Assembly (NCBI GenBank): GCA_946481495.1
Contig: CAMLNW010000025.1
Span: forward strand, 1-17,060
DNA: 17,060 nucleotides
Source: an uncultured Actinomycetes bacterium
GTDB taxonomy: Bacteria; Actinomycetota; Thermoleophilia; Solirubrobacterales; Thermoleophilaceae
Direction: 5' to 3'
Under the pieces are notes generated by a model, which did no database searches, was not told where the DNA came from, and worked only from the letters and a program-made list of their open reading frames with translations. A program made the translations under genes and the position numbers. Position 1 is the first letter of the stretch; every line of letters starts with the position of its first letter. Below, in pieces: positions 1-6,869 of the stretch.

Positions 1-304
1 CGTGGGCGATCACGACCGGGCCGCCCATCACCAGGCCGAGCAGGTTGGCAGCCATCGGCGCTTTGGCGCGTGCCATCTCCTCGCCGAAAATCGCCTGCTC
101 GATCAGCGTCGCGCCGCGACCGCCGAACTCCTCGGGCCAAGACAGGCCCGCGTACCCCTGCTCGTGCAGCTTGCGTTGCCAGGTGAGCCGGAACTCCCAA
201 GCCGCCTCGTCGCCCGAAGGCTCCTCGCCGGGATTGTTGTCGGCGAGCCAACCACGCAGCTCGTCGGCGAAAGCCTGCTCGCTCGGCGACAGGGTCAGAT
301 CCAC
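1..304 (-). CDS. acyl-CoA dehydrogenase, N-terminal part (runs off left edge)
   Basis: This flavoenzyme would catalyse alpha,beta-dehydrogenation of an acyl-CoA, the first step of beta-oxidation or a related CoA pathway. Only the first 101 codons are in the window. The reading frame opens with GTG at 302-304 and gives VDLTLSPSEQAFADELRGWL, then a run containing WQRKLHEQGYAGLSWPEEFG and GRGATLIEQAIFGEEMARA. That is the typical N-terminal helical domain of acyl-CoA dehydrogenases: the HEQGYAGLSWPEEFGG turn followed by the E-E-x-A-R-A helix. The catalytic base and FAD-binding middle domain lie outside the window. The GTG is the best start because the protein begins right at the family's usual first helix. 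The stop of the next minus-strand gene is 45 bp upstream of this start, so the two could be co-transcribed. Confidence 0.88.
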   Translation of the reverse strand, partial: MDLTLSPSEQAFADELRGWLADNNPGEEPSGDEAAWEFRLTWQRKLHEQGYAGLSWPEEFGGRGATLIEQAIFGEEMARAKAPMAANLLGLVMGGPVVIAH

Positions 305-349
305 GGACGCGACCCTAGCGCACGTTTGGCCAGGCGGCCAGGAGTTGAC

Positions 350-1123
350 TCAGCGCGGCCGGGCGCGCGGACCGAGGCCGCGCAACAGCCGCCGCGCGAT
401 CCCCTCCAGCGTCTGCTTGCCGTATTCGTGGCTCGGGAAGCCGGTCATCAAGATCGCGACGGCGATCCGCCGCTTGCCACGCCGCAGCAACGCGACCTGG
501 TGATCGACCTCGCCGTAATCACCCCAGCCGCCCTTGAAATAGAGCTTCCAGCCGGGGTGCGGCGCCTGGGCGATCCCCCAGCGCTGCGGCCCGATCACCG
601 TGCGCAGCAACCGCAGTGCCGTCGCCCTGTGGCGGCGGACGACGTAGCGGTCGATCCGCAGGAACAGCTTGCTCTGGCCGGCCGCGGTGATCTGCGTGTC
701 GCCCCAGCTCGGTGCGCTCGCGAAGCGCCCCATCCCGACACGATCGGCCAGGTGCTCGAGCGCCCCGTTGCCGACGACGTCCCGCACCCGCGACGCGGCG
801 CCGTTGTCCGACCAGCGGATCATCGGGTCGAGCAGCGCGTGGTCGGCGCCGGTGAGCTTGCGCCCGCGGACGCTCTCGTGGTTGAGGTAGGCGACCAGCA
901 GCATCGCCTTCACGACGCTGGCCGAGCGGTAGACGCGGTAGGCGTCGGAGCGGTAGAGGCGGTGACCGGTTCGCAGCGCGAAGGAGATCGTCCCGGCACG
1001 CTTCGCGGCATACGCACGGGCCGCCTCGAGGTCCGGGCGCCAGCGCTTCGCCTCAGCGGCGGCCGGAGCCACGACGGCCGCCGTGACCAGCACCGTCAAG
1101 ACCACCGTCGTCACGCGCGTCAT
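350..1123 (-). CDS. secreted serine hydrolase, class A beta-lactamase / D,D-peptidase fold
   Basis: The predicted protein has 257 residues and begins MTRVTTVVLTVLVTAAVVAP, a short basic start plus a hydrophobic stretch ending AAAEA. This is a signal peptide with likely cleavage near residue 25. The three active-site motifs of serine beta-lactamases and penicillin-binding proteins are present in order: S69-V-V-K72 (SxxK), S105-D106-N107 (SDN) and K197-G198-G199 (KTG equivalent). I do not see the omega-loop ExxLN motif that supplies the deacylating glutamate of class A beta-lactamases. The protein may therefore act on cell-wall peptides or another substrate rather than on beta-lactams; that is inference. 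The ATG at 1121-1123 is chosen because it starts the signal peptide; the reading frame stays open far upstream, but that part overlaps xseA antisense and is a shadow. It diverges from xseA across 93 bp. Confidence 0.82.
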   Translation of the reverse strand: MTRVTTVVLTVLVTAAVVAPAAAEAKRWRPDLEAARAYAAKRAGTISFALRTGHRLYRSDAYRVYRSASVVKAMLLVAYLNHESVRGRKLTGADHALLDPMIRWSDNGAASRVRDVVGNGALEHLADRVGMGRFASAPSWGDTQITAAGQSKLFLRIDRYVVRRHRATALRLLRTVIGPQRWGIAQAPHPGWKLYFKGGWGDYGEVDHQVALLRRGKRRIAVAILMTGFPSHEYGKQTLEGIARRLLRGLGPRARPR

Positions 1124-1216
1124 GTCCGGACGGTACCTCCGGCGACGGCCGACCATCGCCGCCCGCATACACGCCGAAATCCGCCCGGCGTCGCACCCTG
1201 CTGCGAACATCGACGT
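1124..1216. promoter_or_regulatory. divergent intergenic region, serine hydrolase / xseA
   Basis: These 93 bp lie between two divergent starts and must hold both promoters unless one lies within the neighbouring gene. No clear -35/-10 pair and no Shine-Dalgarno sequence is visible in front of the xseA ATG, so xseA could have a very short leader. The CGAAC half-site at 1204-1208 has no matching GTTCG arm, so I do not call a LexA box. Confidence 0.35.
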
Positions 1217-2470
1217 ATGGCCACGCCGGACCAGCAGCGCATCCCACCCGCGGGGATCGAAGGCAGCGAGCTCAAGGGGCCGTTCCCGGTCGGCGAGTAT
1301 GCCGACGCGCTGCGCGGCCAGTTGCGTGGGTTCGCGCGCGTGCAGGTCTTCGGCGAGGTGTCGAACCTCGGCATCCGCGCCAAGGCGGTCTACTTCGAGC
1401 TGCGCGACGACCGCGGCGCGCTGCCCTGCTCGATGTGGCGCGACGACTACGACAAGGCCGCGATCGCATTGGAGAACGGTGCCCAGGTCGTGCTGGCCGG
1501 CGGCTGCGACTACTACCCGGGCAGTGCCACCTCCTCGCCCTCGTTCTCCTTCCGCGCAACCGGGATCAAGCTCGCCGGCGAGGGCGAGCTGCTCGCCCAG
1601 ATCGAGCGCCTGCGCCGCCGCCTCCACGGCGAGGGCCTGTTTGAGCCACAGAAGGCGCTTCACCGACCAGAGCTCCCGAGCGCGATCGGCGTCGTCACCG
1701 GCGAGGGCGGCAAGGCCCGCGACGACGTGCTCGCCGGACTCCACCGGCGCGGCTGGGCCGGCCGCCTCGTCTGGGGCTTCGCCCCGGTCCAGGACCGCCA
1801 TGCCGCCCCGAAGGTCGCCCGCGCGATCCAGGACCTGGCGGCACTCGCCGACGTCGACGTGATCGTCGTTGCACGCGGCGGTGGCTCCGTGATGGACCTG
1901 ATGGCCTTCTCCGACGAGACGCTGTGCCGCACCGTCGCCCTGCTGCCCCTGCCGGTGATCGCCTCGGTCGGCCACCACACCGACCGCACGCTGATCGACG
2001 ACGTCGCCGCCGTCTCGTGTTCGACCCCGACCCACGCCGCCGAGACGGCGGTCCAGATCGACGTCAACCAGGCCCGCGCGGCCGCCCTGACCTCCGCCCG
2101 CCGCCTCGACGCCTGCGGTCGCCGCGCGCTCGTCAGCCGCGCCCGCCATCTCGCCGCGCTCTCGCGCGCCCCCGGCCAGCACATCACCCGCCAGCGCGGC
2201 TGGCTGCACCAGAAGGCCCGCGAGCTACGTGCCGCCAGCGCCCGCCAGCTCACGACCCGCACCGAGCACACCGCCCGCCACCGCCTCGTGATCGAGCGCA
2301 AGGCCGAGGCCGCCAAGCACGAGCCCGAGCAGATGCTGAAGCGCGGCTACGCCCTCGTCGAGGACCCCGCCGGTGAGCTCGTCACCAGCGCCGAGGCCGC
2401 TCGCAAGATCCAAGACCTCAACATCCGCTTCCACGACGCCGCCGTCCGCGCCAGAATCGACGAGACATGA
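1217..2470 (+). CDS. xseA: exodeoxyribonuclease VII large subunit
   Basis: This is the catalytic subunit of exonuclease VII, which degrades single-stranded DNA from both ends together with several copies of XseB. The 417-residue product has an N-terminal OB-fold of the XseA type (about residues 22-118, containing VQVFGEVSNL and VYFELRDD), then the catalytic domain (about 125-285) and a long Ala/Arg-rich helical C-terminus. The catalytic signature is clear: R220-GGGS with D227, then SVGHH (H253, H254) with D256, and STPTHAAE. Many homologs have GHE where this protein has GHH, so that glutamate position is altered. The ATG at 1217 follows directly after the divergent intergenic region. The stop overlaps the xseB start as ATGA at 2467-2470, so the two subunits are translationally coupled. 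Confidence 0.95.
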   Translation: MATPDQQRIPPAGIEGSELKGPFPVGEYADALRGQLRGFARVQVFGEVSNLGIRAKAVYFELRDDRGALPCSMWRDDYDKAAIALENGAQVVLAGGCDYYPGSATSSPSFSFRATGIKLAGEGELLAQIERLRRRLHGEGLFEPQKALHRPELPSAIGVVTGEGGKARDDVLAGLHRRGWAGRLVWGFAPVQDRHAAPKVARAIQDLAALADVDVIVVARGGGSVMDLMAFSDETLCRTVALLPLPVIASVGHHTDRTLIDDVAAVSCSTPTHAAETAVQIDVNQARAAALTSARRLDACGRRALVSRARHLAALSRAPGQHITRQRGWLHQKARELRAASARQLTTRTEHTARHRLVIERKAEAAKHEPEQMLKRGYALVEDPAGELVTSAEAARKIQDLNIRFHDAAVRARIDET

Positions 2471-2754
2471 GCGACGACGACACCCAGCCGCACCTCGCGG
2501 CCGACCCGGCCACAACGCCCGCCCTGGAGTCCTACGAGGCCGCCGCCGAACGCCTGGAGGAGATCATCAAGCGCCTCGACTCCGGCACCGCCGGTCTCCG
2601 CGAGACCCACGACCTCGTCAAGGAGGGCCGCGACCTCGTCGTCTACTGCGCCAACGAGCTCGACGCCGTCGGCAAAGACCTCGACGAGCTCCGTCTCGAC
2701 GACCTCATCACCCGCCTCGAGTCCAACGGCTCACCCGACGCCCGGCCCGAGTGA
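2467..2754 (+). CDS. xseB: exodeoxyribonuclease VII small subunit
   Basis: The 95-residue acidic, helical protein is the small subunit that coats the helical C-terminus of XseA. Its core matches the family: SYEAAAERLEEIIKRLDSG, then GLRETHDLVKEGRDLV, a helix-turn-helix hairpin at about residues 22-65. The first 20 or so residues are a variable, Asp/Pro-rich tail. The start ATG overlaps the xseA stop by four bases, the usual arrangement for this pair. The stop TGA in turn overlaps the GTG of the following small gene, so three genes are coupled. Confidence 0.93.
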   Translation: MSDDDTQPHLAADPATTPALESYEAAAERLEEIIKRLDSGTAGLRETHDLVKEGRDLVVYCANELDAVGKDLDELRLDDLITRLESNGSPDARPE

Positions 2755-3023
2755 CCGTCTCACCCGAGCACCGCGAGTTCGCCCGCCAGGCCGGACTCTC
2801 CCTCACCGTCGACCCCCGCCCCACCTTCGAGAACCTCTCCAAGGCAACCGGGGTCCCCGTCGACACCCTCATCCACCACGCCCTAGTCCGCTGGACCTCA
2901 GCCGGCGCCGAAGCCCTCCTCTCGATCGAGCCCCAGGCCCTCACCGACCTCATCGAAGCCCGCAAAGCCGAAGACTGGCCCAAAATCGCCGGCATCATCG
3001 ACTGGCTCGAAACGGGCCTGTAA
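2751..3023 (+). CDS. conserved-looking small protein of unknown function, third gene of the xse operon
   Basis: The 90-residue product starts with GTG at 2751-2753 inside a GTGA overlap with the xseB stop. The frame is open further upstream, but that part runs antiphase through xseB and is discounted. The protein is mixed helical and soluble, without signal peptide, membrane segment or cysteine motif. The middle part contains ATGVPVDTLIHHALVRW, which reads like a small helix-turn-helix or helical bundle element, and the end contains DLIEARKAEDWPKIAGIIDW. I do not recognise a family. Translation coupling to exonuclease VII suggests it is made in proportion to XseB, but no functional link is shown. 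Codon use is as GC-rich as in xseAB, so it belongs to the chromosomal backbone and not to the accessory block that follows. Confidence 0.8.
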   Translation: MTVSPEHREFARQAGLSLTVDPRPTFENLSKATGVPVDTLIHHALVRWTSAGAEALLSIEPQALTDLIEARKAEDWPKIAGIIDWLETGL

Positions 3024-3028
3024 GCAGA

Positions 3029-3067
3029 CGCCCTGCCTCAGAGACGGGCCGCTCGGGCGACAGGGCG
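3029..3067 (+). terminator. possible hairpin after the xse operon
   Basis: Seven bases, CGCCCTG (3029-3035), pair with CAGGGCG (3061-3067) around a 25-nt loop, starting 6 bp after the TAA of the preceding gene. The loop is long and no T-run follows, so this is at best a weak or Rho-assisted end. It sits right at the edge of the compositionally different block. Confidence 0.3.
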
Positions 3068-3170
3068 CAGAACCCCTCGATGCTTGCCAGGGGGTGTCGC
3101 ACGACGCGGATCAGAACACGGCATTACGATGTCCCGTCGGCCGCGCAAATTAACCTATTCGCTAACTTGT

Positions 3171-3404
3171 ATGCCTCGAGTCCTCTACCGTCCAAACTAT
3201 GGCGTCTACGTGGGAGACGAGCGCGGCGAGCGGCACCACAGCCCGCACGCCCACGTCAAGCACCGCGGCAAGCGAATCGCGTCCGTACACCTCTACTCGC
3301 TCGCGGTGCTCAAAGAGATCGAGCCGGTGCCCCCTGAGGTGATGAAGATGATCCGCGACAACCAAGAAGACCTACTCGCCGAATGGGAGCGGCTGAACCC
3401 GTGA
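3171..3404 (+). CDS. DUF4160 family protein
   Basis: The 77-residue protein has the DUF4160 pattern: an N-terminal strand pair (MPRVLYRPNYGVYVGDE), the histidine cluster HHSPHAHV at residues 22-29, a basic strand (KHRGKRIASVHL) and a C-terminal helix ending DLLAEWERLNP. The family is about this length. DUF4160 genes are commonly found next to DUF2442 genes in toxin-antitoxin-like pairs; the biochemical role is not settled. The ATG at 3171 gives the normal family N-terminus; two earlier in-frame ATGs would add unlikely residues. The TGA at 3402-3404 overlaps the GTG start of the next gene as GTGA, so the two are co-translated. The 147 bp upstream contain an AT-rich patch (about 3147-3167) that could hold a -10 element. 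Confidence 0.8.
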   Translation: MPRVLYRPNYGVYVGDERGERHHSPHAHVKHRGKRIASVHLYSLAVLKEIEPVPPEVMKMIRDNQEDLLAEWERLNP

Positions 3405-4843
3405 ACGCCTCCGAGCCATGGATGGAGCCCGGATACGGGGATGTCGAGGAGGCGGCCCGTCGGGACAACCTTGTAGAGGTTGTCTTTGCGAACGGGGATA
3501 CCGTGCAGATCGATTCCACAGGACTAGGGCTTACGGGCGAGTTCACGGTCGATGTGGCTGAGGGCCGAGCTGCTGTCTTGATCAGGACGGTCGAGGGCGA
3601 TCGCGAGATCGACTGGATGGTGATCCGCTCCGCTGCCGATCCAGCGTTTGCTCAAGAGCTACGTGAGCGCGACGCGGAGGAGGCGCGACGAATCGGTCGA
3701 CGCCTACGCGCGCTGCGCGAGAACCGGGGAATGAGTCAAAAGGCAATCGCCGGCGTCGTTGGCATGTCTCCGCCGCAACTGGCGAAGCTTGAGCAGGGCG
3801 AAACCGACATGCGGATATCAACCTTGCGGAGCCTCTTGCGGGCGCTTGATGCAAGCTTTGCGGATATTGCTGGTCCGGACGCGCCCGAGGTATCAGTAAA
3901 AGAGATAAGAAGGCGGGCGCAGCACGTTGGCGTTCCGCCTGAGGTTGTCAATCGAATAGCGGAAGCAGTTGATCCCCGTGAACTGCTAGAAGTAATCGGG
4001 CGAGCGTTCAGATGGGATCCGCAAAGCATCATTCGGAATGATCTCGTCCTGCCGGTCCCAGCTGGCCAACTGACGCTTAAACGCCGCAGCACCACAAAGG
4101 ACGACAACCAGGCACTGCTAACGCTTGCCGAGGCCCTAGCGCAACGGAGCGCGCTCGCTTACTCAGGAGATCCGGGTACGGTGCCAGCAGACCCCCTGAC
4201 TATCCGCGAGTCCGTGACTGACGACGCAACTGGGATTACTCTCGACGGACTTCTAGATTGGTGTTGGAATGCTGGAATCATCGTGGTCCCGATGAAAGCA
4301 CCGGGCGGATTCTCGGCGGGCGCGTGGCTAATCGGCGACCAACCGGTCGTGATCCTTAAAGAGGCACCTGACTACAAGGCGTACTGGCTATTCGCGCTGG
4401 CCCATGAGCTCGGGCACTTCGCGCTTGGCCATGTCGCTCGCAACGGCCTCATCGATGTTGAGAGCGTTTGGGGGGAGAACGATGACGATCAAGAGAACGA
4501 CGCCAATGCGTATGCGCTCGAGCTGCTTGTACCTGGGCATGTCGAGATGCTCAAGGAGATAGAGCGCCGTTCGGCAGGCTCTGAAGCCCATAAAAAGTTC
4601 AAGTTCAAGGCAATTGACGCTGCGAAGTCGCGCAACCACAACGTACCGCTGGTCTTGCTCACGGCCGCGTTTGGCCTACCGAATCTTGCTGAGCCAAAGG
4701 ATAGGTGGGGATCCGCGAACAACGAGGCTGCCAAAGAGGGCTCGGCCCACCGGGTGGTGGCGAAAGAGTTTGCTCGTCACCTTGACCTGGAGCAACTTGA
4801 TCGACCTGACGCCCTACTTCTCAGGGCAGTAACACTCGAGTGA
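3401..4843 (+). CDS. Xre-type HTH protein with ImmA/IrrE-type zinc metallopeptidase domain
   Basis: The 480-residue product has three parts. Residues about 20-80 form a small beta-rich module (VEVVFANGDTVQIDST ... EIDWMVIRS) that resembles DUF2442; this match is tentative. Residues about 97-152 are an Xre/Cro-type helix-turn-helix (RLRALRENRGMSQKAIAGVV, then MSPPQLAKLEQGE). The C-terminal half carries an ImmA/IrrE-type peptidase: the H335-E-L-G-H339 zinc motif within FALAHELGHFALGHV, followed by E365 in ENDANAYALELLVP, the usual third ligand. Relatives cleave repressors, often in mobile-element control, stress responses or toxin-antitoxin modules. The GTG start at 3401 is preferred because it sits in a GTGA overlap with the DUF4160 stop; ATG at 3383 or 3422 is possible. 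Codon use is less GC-biased than in xseAB, consistent with acquisition. Confidence 0.85.
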   Translation: MNASEPWMEPGYGDVEEAARRDNLVEVVFANGDTVQIDSTGLGLTGEFTVDVAEGRAAVLIRTVEGDREIDWMVIRSAADPAFAQELRERDAEEARRIGRRLRALRENRGMSQKAIAGVVGMSPPQLAKLEQGETDMRISTLRSLLRALDASFADIAGPDAPEVSVKEIRRRAQHVGVPPEVVNRIAEAVDPRELLEVIGRAFRWDPQSIIRNDLVLPVPAGQLTLKRRSTTKDDNQALLTLAEALAQRSALAYSGDPGTVPADPLTIRESVTDDATGITLDGLLDWCWNAGIIVVPMKAPGGFSAGAWLIGDQPVVILKEAPDYKAYWLFALAHELGHFALGHVARNGLIDVESVWGENDDDQENDANAYALELLVPGHVEMLKEIERRSAGSEAHKKFKFKAIDAAKSRNHNVPLVLLTAAFGLPNLAEPKDRWGSANNEAAKEGSAHRVVAKEFARHLDLEQLDRPDALLLRAVTLE

Positions 4844-4851
4844 TGACCGAC

Positions 4852-5682
4852 CTACGTGACGCGCAGGCGTACCGATACTGCGGCGTGGTCGGAAAGGCCA
4901 CGCTCCCTGGGGCCATGCAGGTACCCGCATCGCTCGACGGCGCCGTGCAGGGCCTCGCCGACGTGGACGTAGTCGTAGAGGTAGCGAAGGCCGGTGCGCC
5001 CGATCCAGCTGTGCGGCTGACCGCCACGCGGACGAAGCTCGTGTGCTGGCCGCAAGCCCATCTGGGTGAGTTCATCGTGCAGGCCGTACTCCCACGGGAA
5101 GAAGCCCGGAAGCGGAGGCTCATGGCACCTTGCAACGGCGTTGTAGTCGCCTGCCAGGACGAGGCGGTGTCGCTGCTGGACCGGAAGCTCTTGAAGGCTA
5201 TCGGTCAGCGATCGAATGAAAGCCATCTTGCGCTCGACCTTGACCTCGCTGCGGTCGCGCGAGGGGATATAGACGCCGACGATGGCGATCTTTCGTGGCT
5301 TGGTCTCGAGCACCACCGCAGATGCCCGACACGGAAGCGTCACGGCCACTCGTTCGGACAAGTCTTGAGCAATCGGAATTCGGCTCGCAAGCAGTACGCC
5401 ACGCTCACGAGGATCGTAGGTATGGTGCACATTGAAGCCACTTGCGCGGAGCCCTTCGCCGAGGAGCGCGGTACCTGCGCCACCGCTCGTCTCCGTGAGC
5501 ACAATCACGTCGTCTCTACGCGACCTCAACCAGCGGAGAATCTCGGTTGCGCGTGGCGCTGCCGCCGCCCCGATGTTGAAGGTCAGCAAGCTGATCGTGG
5601 AGGTGGTCGGCTGCCGTGTTCCCCGACGGGCCGTGCGTCGCGGTCGCGCGACCGGGCGCTTGGTCTGAACGAGTGTCGTCAT
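4852..5682 (-). CDS. endonuclease/exonuclease/phosphatase (EEP) family protein, copy 1
   Basis: The 276-residue protein carries the full set of EEP (DNase I/ExoIII/synaptojanin fold) motifs: L33-T-F-N36 for the first strand, E64 in VLTET (metal ligand), the VYIPSRD loop (138-143), G178-D-Y-N181, H224-S-W, D237 in YLYDYVHV and S264-D-H266. All catalytic positions appear intact, so a metal-dependent phosphodiesterase or phosphatase is likely; the substrate cannot be read from sequence. The first 29 residues are Arg/Thr-rich (MTTLVQTKRPVARPRRTARR) and precede the first strand, so this copy has a basic tail that copy 2 (7492-8280) lacks. ATG at 5682 is the only ATG in this N-terminal part, with a poor Shine-Dalgarno. 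It is convergent with the Xre-peptidase gene (8 bp between stops) and divergent from the radical SAM gene. Confidence 0.88.
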   Translation of the reverse strand: MTTLVQTKRPVARPRRTARRGTRQPTTSTISLLTFNIGAAAAPRATEILRWLRSRRDDVIVLTETSGGAGTALLGEGLRASGFNVHHTYDPRERGVLLASRIPIAQDLSERVAVTLPCRASAVVLETKPRKIAIVGVYIPSRDRSEVKVERKMAFIRSLTDSLQELPVQQRHRLVLAGDYNAVARCHEPPLPGFFPWEYGLHDELTQMGLRPAHELRPRGGQPHSWIGRTGLRYLYDYVHVGEALHGAVERCGYLHGPRERGLSDHAAVSVRLRVT

Positions 5683-5780
5683 GGGATGGCGCGACCACGG
5701 ACGTGGCGCGTAGTGGCTGTCCGGGCGCTCCCGGCTTTCGACGGTCCAGCGCGGTTCCCTGCCAGATTGCGGGATCCTTG
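5683..5780. promoter_or_regulatory. divergent intergenic region between EEP copy 1 and the radical SAM operon
   Basis: These 98 bp separate the ATG of the minus-strand EEP gene from the ATG of the radical SAM gene, so promoters of both transcripts are expected here. No convincing -35/-10 pair or inverted repeat is visible. The segment is GC-rich, and the GGGA at 5771-5774 is the only weak ribosome-binding candidate in front of 5781. The radical SAM frame stays open through this stretch, so a longer N-terminus cannot be fully excluded. Confidence 0.35.
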
Positions 5781-6869
5781 ATGGCCGGCCGCAGAATCAC
5801 CGGGAAGGGTGTTGCCGCCTCATGCTACTTTCGCACGTCCACAATCGCTCCTGAGCGCAAGGCACTCGTTCAGGTGACCGAGCGCTGCAACCTTCATTGC
5901 GCGCACTGCTTCGTATCGTCGGGCCGCGAGGGGATCGACATTTCGCTGGAGCAGATGGAGGATGTTGTTCTGCCGCAGTTACGCCAAGCGCGGGTTGCGC
6001 GGCTGACGCTCACTGGGGGTGAGCCATTTGCGCACCCTGATCTCGTTTCCATCATTCAAGCCGCGCGCCGGAGCGAGATGACGGTGACTGTATGCACGAA
6101 CGCCACCCTGATAGAGCCCGACACCTTGAGCACTCTCAGCGAACTCGGCGGTGTCAGTCTCAATGTCAGCCTTGATGGCTTCTCGGCTGCGAGTCACGGC
6201 AAATTCCGCGGCTCTCCCTCGTCTTTCGCAGTGACGAAACAGACAATGCGCGCGATTGCCGACCATGGTTTGCTGAAGGGTGTTCTCGTTACGCCAAACA
6301 ACCTTGCTCACCTCAATGAGTATGACGAACTATGCCAATATGCGCACGAGTGTGGTGCAGAGTACGTACTGATGAATCCGCTTTCGTCGATGGGACGCGG
6401 CGTCCACGGCATCCGTCGCCTAGGAGCGCCGGAGCACTTCATGCGTTCTTTGGCTGAGCAAACATCCGCTTTTGAAGACAAGCTCGACATCGTGCGGATT
6501 CGATTCCCCAATGACGATCGGCCCCTCTCGGGATGCGAGGCGGGCACGATCTTGTATGTCTTCGCGGATGGCAACGTTACAGTCTGCCCCTATCTCGTCT
6601 TTGCCGCACGCGCGCCACAGTCACTCCACGAAGACACTGAGTTCATTGTTGGGAACGTGTTCGAGCACCAGAACCTTGCGGAGCGCCTTGACCGTTATCA
6701 GTTGCACGATCGTTCCGCGGGAGCATCAGATCCGACTTGCGACTCGTGCGCTCTCGCGGATGGTTGTGGCCGCGGATGTCCCGCTGCCATCATCGCGGGT
6801 GGAGGTCGCATCGGCGATCGTGATCGCGCTCAGTGCCCGATTCCCGACGTCGAGGAGGGAGCGGCATGA
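5781..6869 (+). CDS. radical SAM/SPASM domain enzyme
   Basis: This 362-residue enzyme should bind a SAM-cleaving [4Fe-4S] cluster through C36-x3-C40-x2-C43 (TERCNLHCAHCF). It shows the expected T78-G-G-E-P82 motif of the SAM-binding strand, followed by a TIM-barrel core (LNVSLDGF at 127-134). The C-terminal SPASM domain is complete: C252, C269 (GNVTVCPY), then C320-x2-C323-x5-C329-x3-C333 and C352, enough for two auxiliary clusters. SPASM enzymes usually modify peptides or proteins, sometimes small molecules. No short precursor-peptide gene is visible next to it. ATG at 5781 is chosen because it leaves a normal-length N-terminal extension. Its stop overlaps the kinase start (ATGA, 6866-6869), so it is the first gene of the operon and its product is made together with a nucleotide kinase. 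The substrate is unknown. Confidence 0.9.
   Translation: MAGRRITGKGVAASCYFRTSTIAPERKALVQVTERCNLHCAHCFVSSGREGIDISLEQMEDVVLPQLRQARVARLTLTGGEPFAHPDLVSIIQAARRSEMTVTVCTNATLIEPDTLSTLSELGGVSLNVSLDGFSAASHGKFRGSPSSFAVTKQTMRAIADHGLLKGVLVTPNNLAHLNEYDELCQYAHECGAEYVLMNPLSSMGRGVHGIRRLGAPEHFMRSLAEQTSAFEDKLDIVRIRFPNDDRPLSGCEAGTILYVFADGNVTVCPYLVFAARAPQSLHEDTEFIVGNVFEHQNLAERLDRYQLHDRSAGASDPTCDSCALADGCGRGCPAAIIAGGGRIGDRDRAQCPIPDVEEGAA
6852..6859 (+). promoter_or_regulatory. strong Shine-Dalgarno for the kinase gene
   Basis: GAGGAGGG-type sequence lies about 6-7 nt before the ATG at 6866, inside the end of the radical SAM gene. It fixes the kinase start against upstream in-frame options and supports true translation coupling. 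Confidence 0.7.

Noticed and set aside
1204..1216. LexA/SOS box before xseA
   Set aside because: One CGAAC half-site only; the matching GTTCG arm is absent.
350..2209. Single 619-residue minus-strand protein
   Set aside because: Its first 362 codons are antisense to xseA; the real gene begins with the signal peptide at 1123.
2..2470. Very long plus-strand frame starting at position 2
   Set aside because: Only the part from 1217 is xseA; the first 405 codons run antisense to the acyl-CoA dehydrogenase and serine hydrolase genes and have no family features.
5681..5713. Ten-codon frame MGWRDHGRGA as a possible radical SAM precursor peptide
   Set aside because: No Shine-Dalgarno and no leader/core character, and such frames are expected by chance.
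4840..5781. 313-residue plus-strand frame overlapping EEP copy 1
   Set aside because: The minus strand carries every EEP motif, while the plus frame shows no recognisable domain. High-GC shadow.
5781..6869. Prokaryotic viperin
   Set aside because: The Cx3Cx2C motif and nearby nucleotide kinase are reminiscent, but a complete SPASM domain is present, which viperins lack.
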